Notes under the pieces: generated by a model
What the model was told of the DNA's origin: nothing
The model's input: only the letters and a program-made list of their open reading frames with translations
The model's database searches: none
DNA from: Solobacterium sp.
GTDB lineage: Bacteria; Bacillota_I; Bacilli_A; Erysipelotrichales; Erysipelotrichaceae
Assembly (NCBI GenBank): GCA_017433125.1
Contig: JAFRHT010000028.1
Location: 1 to 38,216, forward strand
Reading direction: 5' to 3'
Length of the DNA: 38,216 nt
Position numbers and translations under genes: made by a program
Shown: one piece after another, positions 1-7,567 of the stretch
How positions within the stretch are numbered: the first letter of the stretch is position 1
How the letters are laid out: every line of letters begins with the position of its first letter

Positions 1-1
1 C

Positions 2-106
2 ATTTCAGACTATATCTATTACTACAATCATCAGCGTATCAAAGAACGTTTAAAAGGCCTCACTCCTCTCGAATGGAGAGAAATGAGGTCTCTGGTTCAA
101 ATCTAA
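2..106 (+). CDS. IS3-family (IS150 group) transposase, C-terminal end (partial, cut by window edge)
   Basis: The reading frame entering at base 2 and ending with TAA at 104-106 encodes the last 34 residues of an IS3-family DDE transposase. The diagnostic tail of the integrase core is visible: DYIYYYNHQRIKERLKG followed by LTPLEWR and a short end. In this family that stretch follows the catalytic glutamate. Everything upstream, including the DDE residues, is outside the window, so it cannot be told whether the element is intact. The typical terminal inverted repeat 9 bases downstream supports the call. Confidence 0.88.
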   Translation: MSDYIYYYNHQRIKERLKGLTPLEWREMRSLVQI

Positions 107-114
107 TATTTATC

Positions 115-139
115 TGTCCAACTTTTGGGGATCAGTACA
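115..139. repeat. Right terminal inverted repeat of the IS150-group element
   Basis: The element end reads TGTCCAACTTTTGGGG then ATCAGTACA. Its reverse complement, starting TGTACTGATCCCC, is the usual tip of IS150-group IS3 elements (recalled family knowledge). The left end and any target duplication lie outside the window. Confidence 0.8.
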
Positions 140-163
140 TCGTATCCCGCTTTTTTTCTTTTC

Positions 164-1336
164 TCAGGCCTGCCCGGTAGCTTTCAGATAGAAAGCCAGT
201 TCGCATTCCAGGGCGATATCCAGCATGTCTTCATCCAGCATGAAGCCCTTGCTGTGGTGCGGCGAGTACGTCCGCGGGTCAGCCGGGTTGGCGCCGCCGA
301 CATGGATATAGACACACGGCTTTTCCAGGGCATAGTACGCGAAGTCTTCCGCCCCGAGGTTCTGCGGCGGGACAACGATTTCATAGCCCAGTTCGTCGAC
401 CGTCTTCTTCGCCAGATCGATCAGTTTCGCATCATTGACATTGGCCGGATAGCCCCTGATGAAATCGACATCACAGGCAGCGCCCCAGGCTTCCACGATA
501 CCCCTGGCAATCTTTTCAATCTGGCTGATGATGACTTCAAGATCGTCGTTGTGCAGTACGCGGATGTTGCCGCCCAGTACGGCTTCTGCCGGGATGATGT
601 TCGGGATGGTGCCGCCGTGGACATACGCCACCGTTACGGTTGTACCGTGCAGCGGGCTGATCTTTTCCGGCCGGAGCTGGTTAAGGGCAGTGCCGACGAG
701 GCAGGCAATCGGCATCGGGTTGATGGTATTGCTGGAATTGGAACCATGGCCGCCCTTGCCGTGGATTCTGACTTCATAGGTGCCGACCGCCGCCGAGTCG
801 ATCTCGGCGATCTCCACCTTCCCCAATTCAACCCCGGCGGCGCTGTGGAAACCGAAGCCGAAGTCGACATCGTCCATGACCCCGTCCTTGACGAGCTGGA
901 CCGCGCCGCCCGGCAGTTTTTCCTCAGCCGCCTGGAACACAAGTTTGACTGTGCCCCGGACCAGTTCAGGATGCTTTACAAGAACTTCCGCAAAGGAAAG
1001 CAGGGTCGCCGCATGGGTATCATGACCGCAGGCGTGCATGACATTCGGGACAACGCTCTTATACGGAAGATCATTTTCCTCATCGACCGGCAGGGCGTCG
1101 AAGTCTGCCCGGCAGGCAATCACCGGACCGGCCTGTTCCCCTTTGATAATGCCGACAACGGAAGTGCCGGTAATGCCTTCCGCCAGCGGAATGCCCAGTT
1201 CCGCCAGCTTTGCCTTGATATAGGCAGAGGTTTCATACTCCTCAAAGCTCAGTTCCGGATGCATATGCAGATAGTGTCTGGTTTCCCGCAGCGTTTCCTT
1301 CTGTTCAGCCGCGAGCTGTTTGACGAATTCTTTCAT
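164..1336 (-). CDS. M20 family amidohydrolase (N-acyl-amino-acid/hippurate hydrolase type)
   Basis: This 390-residue protein is a complete M20D metallopeptidase-type amidohydrolase, a cytoplasmic enzyme expected to remove an acyl or aminoacyl group from N-acylated amino acids or related amides. The metal-site motif HACGHDTHAAT, the catalytic-glutamate region QAAEEK, the dimerisation segment GKGGHGSNSSNTINP and the C-terminal LGAEDFAYY are all present and in order. A longer frame would add 21 residues, but ATG at 1336 has the ribosome binding site GGGAGAA and matches the family N terminus (EFVKQLAAEQ then RHYLHMHPELSFEE). It lies behind the ileS terminator with its own -10 (TATAAT, 1367-1372), so it is a separate unit. 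Its stop is only 25 bases from the IS end. A second, diverged M20 paralogue lies at 36329-37600. The exact substrate cannot be read from sequence. Confidence 0.9.
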   Translation of the reverse strand: MKEFVKQLAAEQKETLRETRHYLHMHPELSFEEYETSAYIKAKLAELGIPLAEGITGTSVVGIIKGEQAGPVIACRADFDALPVDEENDLPYKSVVPNVMHACGHDTHAATLLSFAEVLVKHPELVRGTVKLVFQAAEEKLPGGAVQLVKDGVMDDVDFGFGFHSAAGVELGKVEIAEIDSAAVGTYEVRIHGKGGHGSNSSNTINPMPIACLVGTALNQLRPEKISPLHGTTVTVAYVHGGTIPNIIPAEAVLGGNIRVLHNDDLEVIISQIEKIARGIVEAWGAACDVDFIRGYPANVNDAKLIDLAKKTVDELGYEIVVPPQNLGAEDFAYYALEKPCVYIHVGGANPADPRTYSPHHSKGFMLDEDMLDIALECELAFYLKATGQA

Positions 1337-1366
1337 ATTCAGATTCTCCCTTTCTGCGATAAATTC

Positions 1367-1372
1367 ATTATA
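1367..1372 (-). promoter_or_regulatory. Promoter -10 for the M20 amidohydrolase
   Basis: On the minus strand TATAAT lies between the ileS terminator and the amidohydrolase start, giving a leader of about 25 nt. No good -35 is visible, so the call rests on position and the perfect -10. Confidence 0.45.
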
Positions 1373-1383
1373 TTCCGGGAAAG

Positions 1384-1411
1384 AAAAAAACCGAAGCAAT
1401 CGCTCCGGTTC
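1384..1411 (-). terminator. Rho-independent terminator of ileS
   Basis: On the minus strand the stem AACCGGAGC / GCTTCGGTT has a four-base loop and is followed by at least seven T residues. It starts 9 bases after the ileS stop. Confidence 0.85.
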
Positions 1412-1419
1412 TTGATTCC

Positions 1420-4146
1420 TCAGCGGCGGGACAGCGCCAGGGCCATGCGGCAGCGCGGGCAGAGGCCGTCTTCGTCAGCTTCTTCGGTGTAGTTCCAGCA
1501 CCGCGGGCACTTGGTGCCGGGCGCCCGGTCAACGGTGACGCTTCTTTCAGCTGCTTCCCTGAAGACAACCTTGGAAACGATCAGCCACTGTGCCACTTCC
1601 CCGTTCAGGGCCTTTTCCAGCAGTTCCTTTTCGGCAGCCGGGCAGGCAATGGTTACCATGGCTTCCTGGGCCGACGCGATCAGTTTCTCGTTTCTTGCGT
1701 CTTCCAGGGCTTTCAGGACATCATCACGGACTGCCTTGGCAGCGGCGAAGGTTTCAGCCAGTTCTTCCTGGTCGGCATATACAACCGGTTCCGGGAAGTT
1801 CATATAATGAACGGAATCCTCGGCATTGTTGCTGAAGTGCTTCCAGACTTCCTCGGCGGTGTAGGCCAGGAACGGCGCCCACAGTCTGACCAGCACGTCG
1901 CAGGCGTGCCAGTAAACTGTCTGCACCTGGCGGCGGCGCTTGTCATCGGCAGCGCTGCAGTACAGGATGTCCTTCGTGAAGTCACAGTAGTAGGAACTCA
2001 GGTCATTGGTCATGACATTCATCAGGATCTTGTTGGCCAGGACATAGTCATAGCGGTCAACTGCTTCCCGGACGGTTCTGACCGTCTCATTGAGAATGTT
2101 CATGATATCGCGGTCAACCGGCTCGAGATCCTCATAGGCAACCATGTCCTTCTGCGGATCAAAGTCTTCCGGATTGATATTGCCGAGCAGGAAGCGGAAG
2201 GTATTGCGGACCTTGCGGTACTGTTCCGAGACCTGCTTGATGTTGGCATCGCCCAGACGGACATCCTGGGTAAAGTCGGAAATCATAACCCACAGACGGA
2301 ACACATCCGCGCCGTTGACGTTGATGATATCCATCGGGTCAACACCATTGCCCAGGGACTTGGACATCTTTTCACCCTTGGAATCGCAGACATAACCATG
2401 GGACAGGACGGCCTTGTACGGGGCCCCGCCGTTGGTGGCTGTGCCGACGATCAGCGAAGAATTGAACCAGCCTCTGTACTGATCCGAACCCTCGAAGTAC
2501 AGATCACACGGATAGTCATAGCCGCGGGCCTGCAGTTCATTGTGTGACGAACCGGAATCGAACCAGACATCCATGATGTCCTTTTCCTTCACGAACAGGC
2601 CGTGCGGGGACTTTTCGTTGGTATAGCCTTCCGGCAGGAGGTCCTTCGGTTCCCGGTCGAACCAGACGTTGGAACCGTACTCGTCAAACAGGCCGGCGAT
2701 GTGGTCAAAGACTTCCTTTTCCATGATCGGGCTGCCGTCTTCGTTGTAGATGATCGGGATCGGCACACCCCACAGGCGCTGTCTGGAAATACACCAGTCA
2801 CCGCGCTCCTTGATCATGTTGTACATGCGGATCTGGCCCCATTCGTTGTACCAGGTCACGTGGTTCTGGATCTGATCCAGCAGTTCTTCCTTGATCTTTT
2901 CAATGGAACAGAACCACTGTTTGGTTGCCCGGAAGTAAACCGGCTTCTTCAGACGCTCGTCATGCGGATAGCTGTGCACGACATTTTCCACGCCCAGCAG
3001 TGCACCGCGCTCATTGAGCATCGTGATGACTTTCTTCGAGCAGTCCTCAACGAACAGTCCTTCCAGTTCCGGCCCGGCTACGGCAGTCATGCAGCCGCGC
3101 TCATCAACCGTCTGCAGCAGGCCGATGTTGTACGGCTGGCTGACATAGAAGTCGTCAAGACCATGGTCAGGGGCGATATGGACACAGCCGGTACCGTCCT
3201 CGGCACTGACATAGTCGGCCAGGATGACAAGTCCCTCACGGCCGTACAGCGGATGGGCAACCTTTACCCGTTCCAGTTCACGCCCGCTGAAGGAACGCAG
3301 ACGCTCGGCCTTCTCCAGGTGCAGCTTTTCCGTCAGCACCGGCAGGAGGTCCCGGGCGAATACGAGCTTGCCGTGCTCCGTCAGCACTTCAACATACGGC
3401 AGATCCGCATTGACCGCGATCGCCTGGTTTGCCGGAATCGTCCACGGGGTCGTGGTCCAGATGACAATCCGGTCATCGGTATCCAGGATGCCGTTGCCGT
3501 CCACCACATCGAATGCTACGTAGATTGTCGCGTCCTTCTTGTCAAAGTACATGATTTCCGAGTCGGCTACAGCTGTTTCACTGTACGGTGACCAGTAAAT
3601 CGGCTTGAGGCCCTGGAAGATCAGGCCGTCCAGAGCCATCTTGGCAAAGGAGCGGATCTGTCTGGCTTCAAAGTGTTTGTCAAGGGTGATATAAGGATTA
3701 TTGAATTCGCCGATCTGGCCCAAACGCTTTTCGGTTGCCATCTGGATCTTGATCTGCTGCTTGGCATATTCTTCGCACTTTGAACGGAATTCAGCCGGCG
3801 ACAGGGTCTTGCGGTCTACCCCCAGCTTCTGAATCGCATTCTCAATCGGCAGGCCGTGGGTATCCCAGCCCGGGAAGAATTCCGCATTGTAACCGCTCAT
3901 GAAATGACTGCGGACAATGAAATCCTTGATGACCCGGTTCATGGCTGTGCCGGCATGCAGGTTGTTGTTGGCATACGGCGGACCGTCATGCAGGATGAAC
4001 GGTGTCTGTCCCTGATGCCGCTTTACGATTTCATGGTAGAGATCCTTCTCTTCCCATTCTGCCAGAATGCCCGGTTCCTTCTTGGCGAGGTTGCCCCGCA
4101 TTTCAAAACCGGTCTTCGGCATGTGCAGTGTATCCTTGTAGTCCAT
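1420..4146 (-). CDS. ileS: Isoleucyl-tRNA synthetase
   Basis: The 908-residue product is a full-length class Ia IleRS, charging tRNA-Ile in the cytoplasm. HDGPPYAN (53-60) leads into the class I signature, which here reads HAGT (64-67) instead of HIGH; the KMSKS loop is intact (GEKMSKSLGN, about residue 590). The CP1 editing domain is recognisable from TTTPWTIPANQAIAVN and GTGCVHIAPDHG. The tail has a four-cysteine zinc site, CPRC and CPRC separated by about 14 residues, as in bacterial-type IleRS. The start has GGGAGGATAG in front. A T-box leader precedes it, so expression should rise when uncharged tRNA-Ile accumulates. The neighbours divIVA, ylmH and sepF give the order commonly seen at the end of the division cluster of Bacillota. 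Confidence 0.97.
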   Translation of the reverse strand: MDYKDTLHMPKTGFEMRGNLAKKEPGILAEWEEKDLYHEIVKRHQGQTPFILHDGPPYANNNLHAGTAMNRVIKDFIVRSHFMSGYNAEFFPGWDTHGLPIENAIQKLGVDRKTLSPAEFRSKCEEYAKQQIKIQMATEKRLGQIGEFNNPYITLDKHFEARQIRSFAKMALDGLIFQGLKPIYWSPYSETAVADSEIMYFDKKDATIYVAFDVVDGNGILDTDDRIVIWTTTPWTIPANQAIAVNADLPYVEVLTEHGKLVFARDLLPVLTEKLHLEKAERLRSFSGRELERVKVAHPLYGREGLVILADYVSAEDGTGCVHIAPDHGLDDFYVSQPYNIGLLQTVDERGCMTAVAGPELEGLFVEDCSKKVITMLNERGALLGVENVVHSYPHDERLKKPVYFRATKQWFCSIEKIKEELLDQIQNHVTWYNEWGQIRMYNMIKERGDWCISRQRLWGVPIPIIYNEDGSPIMEKEVFDHIAGLFDEYGSNVWFDREPKDLLPEGYTNEKSPHGLFVKEKDIMDVWFDSGSSHNELQARGYDYPCDLYFEGSDQYRGWFNSSLIVGTATNGGAPYKAVLSHGYVCDSKGEKMSKSLGNGVDPMDIINVNGADVFRLWVMISDFTQDVRLGDANIKQVSEQYRKVRNTFRFLLGNINPEDFDPQKDMVAYEDLEPVDRDIMNILNETVRTVREAVDRYDYVLANKILMNVMTNDLSSYYCDFTKDILYCSAADDKRRRQVQTVYWHACDVLVRLWAPFLAYTAEEVWKHFSNNAEDSVHYMNFPEPVVYADQEELAETFAAAKAVRDDVLKALEDARNEKLIASAQEAMVTIACPAAEKELLEKALNGEVAQWLIVSKVVFREAAERSVTVDRAPGTKCPRCWNYTEEADEDGLCPRCRMALALSRR

Positions 4147-4173
4147 ACTTCTATCCTCCCTGACTATCTGATA

Positions 4174-4203
4174 TAAAAAGCGCCCTTATCTTCTAAGGAC
4201 GCT
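4174..4203 (-). terminator. T-box regulated terminator hairpin
   Basis: Stem AGCGTCCTTA / TAAGGGCGCT with one G-T pair and a GAAG loop runs into TTTTT on the minus strand. Its 5' arm overlaps the antiterminator strand CCTTAG, so the two folds exclude each other. Confidence 0.9.
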
Positions 4204-4362
4204 TTCGTGCGCGGTACCACCTTAGTTCATGAATTGCTTCATGCCCTCGACTTCTCCTTAACGCGGAGACAACGACTGCTCCCAGGTGATGTCCGTTTCA
4301 GAGTTCCGTCCTGCTTGCACCATCCGCAGGCTCTCTATACTTCCGTCTGACCGGCGCGTCCT
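4174..4362 (-). promoter_or_regulatory. T-box riboswitch leader of ileS (isoleucine specifier AUC)
   Basis: The minus-strand leader contains the Stem I hallmarks AGAGAGCC and GATGGTGCAAGCAGG, an ATC codon followed by A at 4288-4290 that fits an isoleucine specifier, and the T-box sequence AAGGTGGTACCGCG at 4210-4223. The antiterminator pairing CTAAGG with CCTTAG is visible and competes with a terminator hairpin (4179-4203) followed by a T run. Uncharged tRNA-Ile would stabilise the antiterminator and allow ileS transcription. The leader begins immediately after the divIVA stop; no separate promoter is obvious, so transcription may enter from divIVA. Confidence 0.93.
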
Positions 4363-4364
4363 GT

Positions 4365-4847
4365 TCAACGCATCTTCTTTTCTGCTTCCTGAAGCCATCT
4401 CAGGTCAGGCATCCGCGGCAGCCGGAATTCATCCAGCTCGTGAAGCAGCCCTTCCAGTTTGGCCCGGGTTGTAGCCTTGACACTGTCCGCATCGCCGTAC
4501 AGTTTCGACAGATCCGTCAGGATCAGCCGGGCGGTGCTCAGTGCCTCCCTTATAATCGCATCGGCATTGTGCTGTGCCGTATCTATAATGTCATTCGCTT
4601 CCCGCAGTGACAGCCGGGCGATATTGTCCGCTGCCTGCCGTCTGGCTTCCAGGGAATTCTCCAGATTCTGATACTGGCTCAGAAGATCCCGGTAACGCTG
4701 TTCGGCGTTGACGAGTTCCTGCTCATACAGGGCCATCTTCTGCTGCAGCTGTTCTACCTGCCGGGCATACCGCTCCACAGCATCATCGACCGCAAACCGG
4801 TCATATCCGTTTTTCATGACCCTGAATGTGGGCCTTGGTGCTGTCAT
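4365..4847 (-). CDS. divIVA: DivIVA-domain cell division/polarity protein
   Basis: This 160-residue protein has the short N-terminal DivIVA lipid-binding head (FRVMKNGYDRFAVDDAVERY, about 8-27) followed by a long heptad-rich coiled coil (about 28-125, e.g. QVEQLQQKMALYEQELVNAE) and a basic tail. DivIVA/GpsB proteins bind negatively curved membrane at septa and poles and recruit wall-synthesis factors. It is 14 bases downstream of ylmH and upstream of the ileS T-box, the conserved order sepF-ylmH-divIVA-ileS. Length is near the usual 150-230. A GpsB identity is less likely because of the position, but the head domain alone does not exclude it. Confidence 0.88.
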   Translation of the reverse strand: MTAPRPTFRVMKNGYDRFAVDDAVERYARQVEQLQQKMALYEQELVNAEQRYRDLLSQYQNLENSLEARRQAADNIARLSLREANDIIDTAQHNADAIIREALSTARLILTDLSKLYGDADSVKATTRAKLEGLLHELDEFRLPRMPDLRWLQEAEKKMR

Positions 4848-4861
4848 GGTCTGTCCCCTTT

Positions 4862-5602
4862 TCAGATAAACTGCTCGAATTCCACAACACAGCGGTCTTT
4901 TTTCGTTTTCCGCAGCACTTCTTTCAGCACAAAACGACCCGATCCGCGGATGGAAATCGTACAGTTATTATTGCATACTTCATCCGCATCGGCAAGCGTG
5001 ACATGGTTCAGCTGCACCAGTCCCCGGCGGATCAGATCCTTGGCATCAGCCCGGCTGCATTCCGCCAGGGCCGCCACCACCGCGTCTGCTCTGACACTGC
5101 TGATTACCTTCTCAAAGGTCCGGGTCCGGAAGACCTGTACCGGGTGTTCGTCAATCACGGAAAACGACACGGAATGAGAGCCGATCCGGTTCAGTTCCTG
5201 ACAGAGAAAGCGTCCCATGACCGCGGTTGTGTACAGGTAGATATGTCTGTCATCGACCCAGAAATCACCGAAGGAATGACGGTCGATCTGCAGATGCATC
5301 AGGGCCCCGAGCACATCCCGGTGGCCGATTGGCCGGAAGCGGTTGTCAATCTCCGCCATCAGGCAGACAATATCAGAAAAGTCATCTTCCCCTTCCGGGC
5401 TGAAGATGACTTTTTTCTTCCGGGCTTCCTGGTATCCGCCGTCATACCGCACGGTTTCCGACGGAAAAAATACCTTCTGCGCCGCCGCCAGTTCTTCTTC
5501 GTTCAGAAAGAACGATTCGGTCTGTTTCTGCCAGCGCATGCTTTGTTCCTGCAGATCGTGAAGACGGATCAGCACCGCCTCCGTTTCCGCATGATCAGTC
5601 AT
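4862..5602 (-). CDS. ylmH: YlmH-type S4-domain RNA-binding protein
   Basis: The 246-residue product matches the YlmH family encoded in Gram-positive division clusters. The C-terminal S4 RNA-binding domain is at about 175-240 (ECSRADAKDLIRRGLVQLNH, then a GSGRF turn), preceded by a large alpha/beta region with FRPIGHRDVLGALMHLQI and FGDFWVDDRHIYLYTT. YlmH binds RNA and has been linked to rescue of stalled ribosomal complexes in Bacillus (recalled). The start overlaps the end of sepF by 8 bases, indicating translational coupling. Confidence 0.88.
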   Translation of the reverse strand: MTDHAETEAVLIRLHDLQEQSMRWQKQTESFFLNEEELAAAQKVFFPSETVRYDGGYQEARKKKVIFSPEGEDDFSDIVCLMAEIDNRFRPIGHRDVLGALMHLQIDRHSFGDFWVDDRHIYLYTTAVMGRFLCQELNRIGSHSVSFSVIDEHPVQVFRTRTFEKVISSVRADAVVAALAECSRADAKDLIRRGLVQLNHVTLADADEVCNNNCTISIRGSGRFVLKEVLRKTKKDRCVVEFEQFI

Positions 5603-6020
5603 CGGAATTGTCGAGCGAAATCACGCCGTCAACACCGATGGACCGCGGTGTGCACAGAATGACATTATGACCAATCTTCTGGATTGTGCCGTCAAGCGCG
5701 AAGACAACACCGGTCAGGAAATCGATGGTGCGCTGCGCATAGTCACGCTGCAGCTTGTGCAGGTTGACAACCGCTGCCCTTCTCTGCTTGAGGTGGCGGG
5801 CGATTTCCTCCGCTTCCTCAAAACTGCGCGGTTCAAACAGAACCATCTTTGTATCAGCGGAAACCTGCTTCTGCACCTTGGCATTCTTCGGTGTTTCGTA
5901 CGTGCTGACAGGCTTTGTCTCACTCTGTCTGTATTCTACTTCTTCTGTTTCCTCGTATTCTTCGTCATCTTCCTCATCAACAGGTGCGACGAAGTTTCTG
6001 AGTTTGTCCACAACTCCCAT
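5595..6020 (-). CDS. sepF: Cell division protein SepF
   Basis: The 141-residue protein begins MGVVDKLRNFVAP, followed by an acidic, low-complexity linker (about 15-50) and the SepF core (VLFEPRSFEEAEEIARHLKQ, then LDFLTGVVFALDGTIQKIG-like segments ending ILCTPRSIGVDG). SepF assembles into rings, anchors FtsZ to the membrane through an N-terminal amphipathic helix and acts in septation. The ATG at 6020 is chosen over an upstream in-frame ATG because AGGAGG is correctly spaced before it. An extended -10 promoter lies just upstream, so this is the first gene of sepF-ylmH-divIVA-(T-box)-ileS. ylmG, usual between sepF and ylmH, is absent. Confidence 0.93.
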   Translation of the reverse strand: MGVVDKLRNFVAPVDEEDDEEYEETEEVEYRQSETKPVSTYETPKNAKVQKQVSADTKMVLFEPRSFEEAEEIARHLKQRRAAVVNLHKLQRDYAQRTIDFLTGVVFALDGTIQKIGHNVILCTPRSIGVDGVISLDNSDD

Positions 6021-6048
6021 GATTAAAAATCCTCCTGAAATCAAAAGT

Positions 6049-6057
6049 ATTATAGCA
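6049..6057 (-). promoter_or_regulatory. Extended -10 promoter of sepF operon
   Basis: The minus strand carries TGCTATAAT about 29 bases before the sepF start. The extended TGn compensates for a poor -35. Confidence 0.65.
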
Positions 6058-6133
6058 TACTTACAGCATCCGGCATTTACTTATTCATCTTTTATCCCAT
6101 CTGAAATCCTGTAGAATAATGACAGGTGATTGT

Positions 6134-6229
6134 ATGGAAATGATATCTGCGTATATGGGAAAAGCGGTTTTCTACAGTGCTGATTCACCGGAACACAAGG
6201 ACCGGCAGGAGGCTCTGTCATGGCACTGA
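6134..6229 (+). CDS. Possible 31-codon leader ORF overlapping the DUF3899-like gene
   Basis: ATG at 6134 follows AGGTGA by seven bases and opens a 31-codon frame (MEMISAYMGKAVFYSADSPE...) ending TGA at 6227-6229, ten bases inside the next gene in another frame. It contains that gene's ribosome binding site, so translation of one could affect the other. A -10-like TAGAAT sits at 6112-6117. No homologue is recognised and the frame may be chance. Confidence 0.3.
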   Translation: MEMISAYMGKAVFYSADSPEHKDRQEALSWH

Positions 6230-6561
6230 ACGCTGAGAAGCGGACGGTCCTGCGCTATTGTGCCGGTGTTGTTGTCCTTGCCGCGCTGTACGGCAATCTG
6301 CAGGCACCATTCCTGCTGCGGTTTGTTGATGCCCTGTCGGTCCTTTCCGGCCTGCTGGCGGTCTGGGGCTTCATCATCTTTCTCTGGAAGGACGGGATCT
6401 TCAGTTTCTTTACCTGGCGCAGCAGCGGCAGTTCCTATACGGCGTACCAGGAGCGTCTCCGCAGTGAGCGCGGCGCCCAGCCCTACCCTGCCCTGCCGGC
6501 CGGCCTGATCATGCTGGCCATCGCTGTGATCCTGACGGTCATCTATGTTCTCATGTATTAA
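6220..6561 (+). CDS. Small membrane protein, DUF3899-like
   Basis: The 113-residue protein has three hydrophobic segments (about 12-30, 36-56 and 92-112). The layout (a first helix, then FVDALSVLSGLLAVWG and the FKxGFF-like segment LWKDGIFSFFTW, a charged loop and a final helix) resembles the DUF3899 family of small Bacillota membrane proteins. No function is established for that family as far as I know. AGGAGG lies 7 bases before ATG. It is transcribed divergently from sepF and ends at a hairpin shared with the opp operon. The family call is from memory and uncertain; its existence as a gene is well supported. Confidence 0.72.
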   Translation: MALNAEKRTVLRYCAGVVVLAALYGNLQAPFLLRFVDALSVLSGLLAVWGFIIFLWKDGIFSFFTWRSSGSSYTAYQERLRSERGAQPYPALPAGLIMLAIAVILTVIYVLMY

Positions 6562-6600
6562 AAAACGGTCGCTGCCGCCAGGCAGAAACCGTATTTTTTT
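6561..6600. terminator. Bidirectional terminator between the DUF3899-like gene and oppF
   Basis: ACGGT..CTGCC pairs with GGCAG..ACCGT around a GCCA loop. Seven T residues follow on the plus strand and five on the minus strand, so it can end both convergent units. Confidence 0.8.
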
Positions 6601-7567
6601 ATTGCTGTTCGAGATGCTCCAGAACCTTTTCGTATTCGGCCCGTTCCCGGTCATTCATGAAGACGAAGTGACCCGGGCGGATTTCCTGCAGCAGCGGCTT
6701 GGGGCCGGAGAGATCCCGGCTTGATTCATCATAGATAACCAGTTCCTTGGCCTTCTCGATTTCCGGGTCCGGCATCGGCACAGCCTGCAGCAGGGAGTGC
6801 GTATAGGGATGCAGCGGATACTTGAACAGGACATCGGAAGGCGCCACTTCGACAATCCGGCCGTTGTGAATGACGGCGATCCGATCTGCGAAGTAGCGGA
6901 CCACGCTGAGGTCATGGGCGATGAACATATAGGTCAGCCCGCGCTCTTCCTTGAACTTGTTCATCAGGTTCAGAACCTGGGCCCGGATGGAAACATCCAG
7001 GGCGGAAATCGGCTCATCGGCGATGATGAACTCCGGCTCCATGATCATGGCCCGGGCAATACCGACCCGCTGCCGCTGGCCGCCGGAAAATTCATGCGGA
7101 TATCTGGACTTGTGCTCCGGCAGAAGACCGACTTCATTCAGCGCCCGGTCCACCTTGGCTTCCCGGTCCGCCTCATCCTTGAACAGGTTGAAGTTGTACA
7201 GGCCTTCGGAAACACAGTAGTCAATCGTCGCTCTTTCGTTCAGGGACGCAGCCGGATCCTGAAAGATCATCTGGATGTTGCGCTGGACCCACTTCTTGTC
7301 TTCAGCCGACAGTTTGCCGTTGATCTTCTTGCCCTTGAAGATGATATCGCCGGCACTGGTATCGTTGAGCCGGATAATGGCCCGGGCAATCGTTGTCTTG
7401 CCGGAGCCGGATTCACCGACCAGGGCAAATGTCTCGCCCTTGTAAATCTTGAAGTTGGCGTCCTTGACCGCCCGGAAGCGGTGCTTGCGGCTGTTGTTGA
7501 ACGTGACTTCGAGGTGCTCAACGGAAAGCAGTTCTTCTTTTTCGTTCATGGTCTCATTCACGCTCAC
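6599..7567 (-). CDS. oppF/amiF: Oligopeptide ABC transporter ATP-binding protein (OppF/AmiF)
   Basis: This 322-residue ATPase is one of two nucleotide-binding subunits of the oligopeptide importer. Walker A is GESGSGKTT (51-59), the signature is [15 protein letters not shown], Walker B ends FIIADEP, and the C-terminal Opp/Dpp extension follows ([22 protein letters not shown]). It starts with GTG: AAAGGAGG sits eight bases upstream, better than the internal ATG six codons later. It overlaps oppD by 14 bases, the last gene of the operon. Length agrees with streptococcal AmiF (about 308). Confidence 0.94.
   Translation of the reverse strand: MSVNETMNEKEELLSVEHLEVTFNNSRKHRFRAVKDANFKIYKGETFALVGESGSGKTTIARAIIRLNDTSAGDIIFKGKKINGKLSAEDKKWVQRNIQMIFQDPAASLNERATIDYCVSEGLYNFNLFKDEADREAKVDRALNEVGLLPEHKSRYPHEFSGGQRQRVGIARAMIMEPEFIIADEPISALDVSIRAQVLNLMNKFKEERGLTYMFIAHDLSVVRYFADRIAVIHNGRIVEVAPSDVLFKYPLHPYTHSLLQAVPMPDPEIEKAKELVIYDESSRDLSGPKPLLQEIRPGHFVFMNDRERAEYEKVLEHLEQQ

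Noticed and set aside
125-1492. Long plus-strand reading frame opposite the M20 gene
   Set aside because: It is the antisense shadow of the amidohydrolase and the ileS end; the minus-strand frame has all family motifs.
2602-3591. Plus-strand frame inside ileS
   Set aside because: It lies entirely opposite the IleRS catalytic and editing domains and resembles no protein.
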